Assembly (NCBI GenBank): GCA_021295695.1
Contig: JAGWBW010000001.1
Span: 32,093-96,092 of the forward strand
Direction of reading: 5' to 3'
DNA: 64,000 bases
Origin: Candidatus Latescibacterota bacterium
GTDB lineage: Bacteria > Latescibacterota > UBA2968
Position 1 is the stretch's first letter; the number at the start of each line of letters is the position of its first letter. Shown here one piece after another: positions 62,405 to 64,000 of this stretch. The notes below the pieces were generated by a model, which saw nothing but the letters and a program-made list of their open reading frames with translations, ran no database searches and was not told the DNA's origin. Both the position numbers and the translations under genes were made by a program.

Positions 62405-63696
62405 TTCTGTAAAAAGTAAAAAAGTCACCGTAGCTCCGAGAAAAATCTTAAAATAGGGGTGACAAGTATTATAAACCCTAACTTGGAGGCTACGATGACT
62501 TACCCCAAAGATATAAAAATTACCGCGCCAGAGCAATTTGCACTTTTGAATGACCCTGATTTTCTCAATCAGGCCGTGACCCGCTTCCTCCAGCAGTTTA
62601 TGGAAGCCGAGATCACGTCGTTTTTACAAGCAGAACCCTATCAAAGAACTGGCGACCATAGGGGCTACCGTAACGGATATAAGCCGCGGATACTCAAGAC
62701 GCGCGTAGGCCGTATCGAGCTTAGCGTACCAAAGGATCGGGAAGGGCGATTTTGCAGTGATTTGTTCTCACGCTTTCAACGCAGTGAAAAAGCCCTGATT
62801 CTTGCGCTTCAAGAGGCGTATTTGCAAGGGGTCTCCACACGCAAAGTCACGAAAATCACAGAACAGTTATGTGGTACCAGCTTTTCAAAGTCTCACATAT
62901 CTGAACTTTGTCAAGAACTTGATGCAGATATTAAAGCCTGACGCGAGCGACCCCTTGAACAGGCCTACCCTTATCTGATCATTGATGCGACCTATCTCCA
63001 CATCCGATTTAGGGGTCAGGTCGCATCTGAGGGCGTCTTAATCGTTTCTGGGATCGCACAGAGTGGACACACCGAGACATCCTGTCACTTGACGTGGCGC
63101 ACACTGAGACAGAAGCCACGTATGCCTCTTTGTTTAAAGACCTTAAAAAGCGTGGGTTAAAGGGTGTGCATCTCGTCATCTCTGACCACCACGAAGGCTT
63201 ACAAAACGCCATTAAACGACACTTTCAAGGGGCCTCTTGGCAGCATTGTCAAACCCACTTTCACAGAAATATCAAAGGCATCACACCGCCTAAGTACCAA
63301 CGCGAGGTCGCCGAGGCACTCAAAGATGTTTTCAACGCGCCCGATCACAGCACAACACCGTCTATCTGATATGATGGACACCTATGAAGATATACTGCCC
63401 ACTGTCATGGACAAAATAGACCGGGATATCATCCATTGTCTGGCCTGCTTCCACTTTCCCAAAAAGCATCGCAGACGCATCCGTACGACCAACCTTTTGG
63501 AGAGACTCAATCGAGAGATCAAAAGACGGGCTGATGTGGTGCAGATCTTCCCCAATCAAGAGGCTTGTGAACGTCTCATCGGCGCGTTGTGTATGGAGTG
63601 GTCTGAAGAGTGGATCACTGGCAGACGCTATCTGGACATGACGGATTTAAAATAAAATCTGTGATCCCTATTTCACGGGGCTACCTTTTTACAGAA
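62405..63696 (+). mobile_element. Decayed IS256-family insertion sequence
   Basis: A roughly 1.29-kb element, normal IS256 size, surrounding a broken transposase gene. The outer ends match as inverted repeats: TTCTGTAAAAAG (62405-62416) and CTTTTTACAGAA (63685-63696). A second pair is GTAGCTCCG (62430 region) and the complement of CGGGGCTAC (63677 region). The left end carries extra bases between the two matches. No convincing target-site duplication was seen, so boundaries are approximate. Confidence 0.75.
62495..63655 (+). pseudogene. IS256-family (Mutator-type) transposase, inactivated
   Basis: The pieces together give a full IS256 transposase: EITSFLQAEPYQRTGDHRGYR, then RNGYKPRILKTRVG, first Asp in YLIIDATYL, second Asp in LVISDHHEGL, and Glu in NREIKRRADVV. 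Three lesions break it. A TGA at 62939-62941 replaces the expected Trp codon before REREPLEQAYPYL-type sequence. A two-base insertion near 63067-63072 (ACACAC instead of ACAC) shifts the frame. A second shift near 63347-63352 returns to the original frame. The start is ATG 62495 after TTGGAGG. Confidence 0.88.
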
Positions 63697-63773
63697 CTTT
63701 TTGGACTTGACCCACCACAGCGATGAGAACCTCATTCTCTGGTATTGGTTTCATTGTTAGATATCCTTTTGTT

Positions 63774-64000
63774 TTACGTGTAAAACTCATCAATATCAGA
63801 GCTTTCTCCAAATGCATTCCTGTTGTAAAAGTCAGAAAAAAGGAGTTTATGATCTTTGCAGAAGTTTTTGAGAACTGGATATCTGATATTAAAAAATAAA
63901 GCGTATTTTCCAATCAACTCCCTAAAGGCTTTGCCGTCTATATTTGGAGATTCTGCATACCAATCAGTTTTTGTGGCAAGCAATAAAAGTGCTTGTAGTT
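63774..64000 (-). CDS. Hypothetical protein, 5' end beyond the right edge
   Basis: The minus-strand frame is open to the edge and ends at TAA near 63774. The visible C-terminal 75 residues include LLATKTDWYAESPNIDGKAF, then RELIGKYALFFNIRYPV and NRNAFGESSDIDEFYT. No family is recognised. The DNA is clearly more AT-rich than the core region, as expected for accessory DNA next to an IS element and a toxin-antitoxin pair. Confidence 0.5.
   Translation of the reverse strand, partial: LQALLLLATKTDWYAESPNIDGKAFRELIGKYALFFNIRYPVLKNFCKDHKLLFSDFYNRNAFGESSDIDEFYT

Noticed and set aside
62939..62941. In-frame TGA where IS256 transposases have Trp, suggesting UGA might code for Trp
   Set aside because: Many genes here end in TGA, including overlaps such as TGATG at murE/murF and antitoxin/doc, and the same transposase has two frameshifts. 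It is a nonsense mutation in a pseudogene.
62390..63710. Target-site duplication flanking the IS256 element
   Set aside because: The 8-9 bases outside the two ends do not match; the element is decayed and its exact ends are uncertain.

Overview
The window reads as a chromosomal segment from an uncultured bacterium of the FCB group or a neighbouring lineage; a Latescibacterota- or Poribacteria-like organism is my best guess. The signs are a PorV/PorQ-type outer-membrane protein, diderm functions (RseP, periplasmic lipoproteins), a meso-DAP type MurE, formylglycine sulfatases, several phytanoyl-CoA dioxygenase (PhyH) family oxygenases, and a dockerin-like DGDG..FSDFL..FG repeat. This assignment is inference from gene content, not a measured phylogeny. 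No rRNA, tRNA or CRISPR array was found.

Layout. (1) 1-6.4 kb: a plus-strand housekeeping run (PorV-like protein, M50 protease, divergent polysaccharide deacetylase, tgt, yajC, fmt, YugP-like zinc peptidase). (2) 6.4-9.6 kb: ketodeoxygluconate catabolism (kdgK, eda, ROK kinase), interrupted by a cassette of three tiny membrane proteins that ends in its own terminator. (3) 9.7-22.6 kb: catabolic and accessory genes on both strands (RraA-like, 3-hydroxyisobutyrate dehydrogenase family, amidohydrolase, exported Pcm, two sulfatases, a metallophosphoesterase/PQQ-propeller fusion, a dimethylformamidase-beta-like protein, PhyH, a class I amidotransferase, rhodanese). (4) 22.7-37.3 kb: a compact minus-strand division and cell-wall (dcw) cluster mraZ-rsmH-ftsL-ftsI-murE-murF-ftsW-murC-murB-ftsQ-ftsA-ftsZ. 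It lacks mraY, murD, murG and ddl, and a putative MraZ operator lies upstream. (5) 38-42.1 kb: uppS-cdsA-dxr-rseP. (6) 42.2-50.8 kb: folate ligase, pentapeptide-repeat protein, glnA, a CxxCH/dockerin protein, and hrcA-grpE-dnaJ without dnaK. (7) 50.9-55 kb: a lysine-riboswitch operon, dapA-dapB-transaldolase-like protein. (8) 55-61.6 kb: an Ldh-type dehydrogenase, an M16 peptidase pair (one inactive, one active) flanking a PhyH gene, and two oligopeptide-type ABC permeases. (9) 61.7-64 kb: an accessory edge with a Doc-type toxin-antitoxin pair, a decayed IS256-family element and an AT-rich partial gene.

The cell-wall genes interlock: dapA/dapB make the DAP precursor, MurE adds it, UppS supplies the lipid carrier, and MraZ probably regulates the division cluster. 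A second layer is a family of very short tandem repeats, mostly of period 7, sitting exactly at gene junctions. They resemble the heptanucleotide STRR repeats of cyanobacteria. One of them contains the murB start codon and another forms the 3' end of cdsA.
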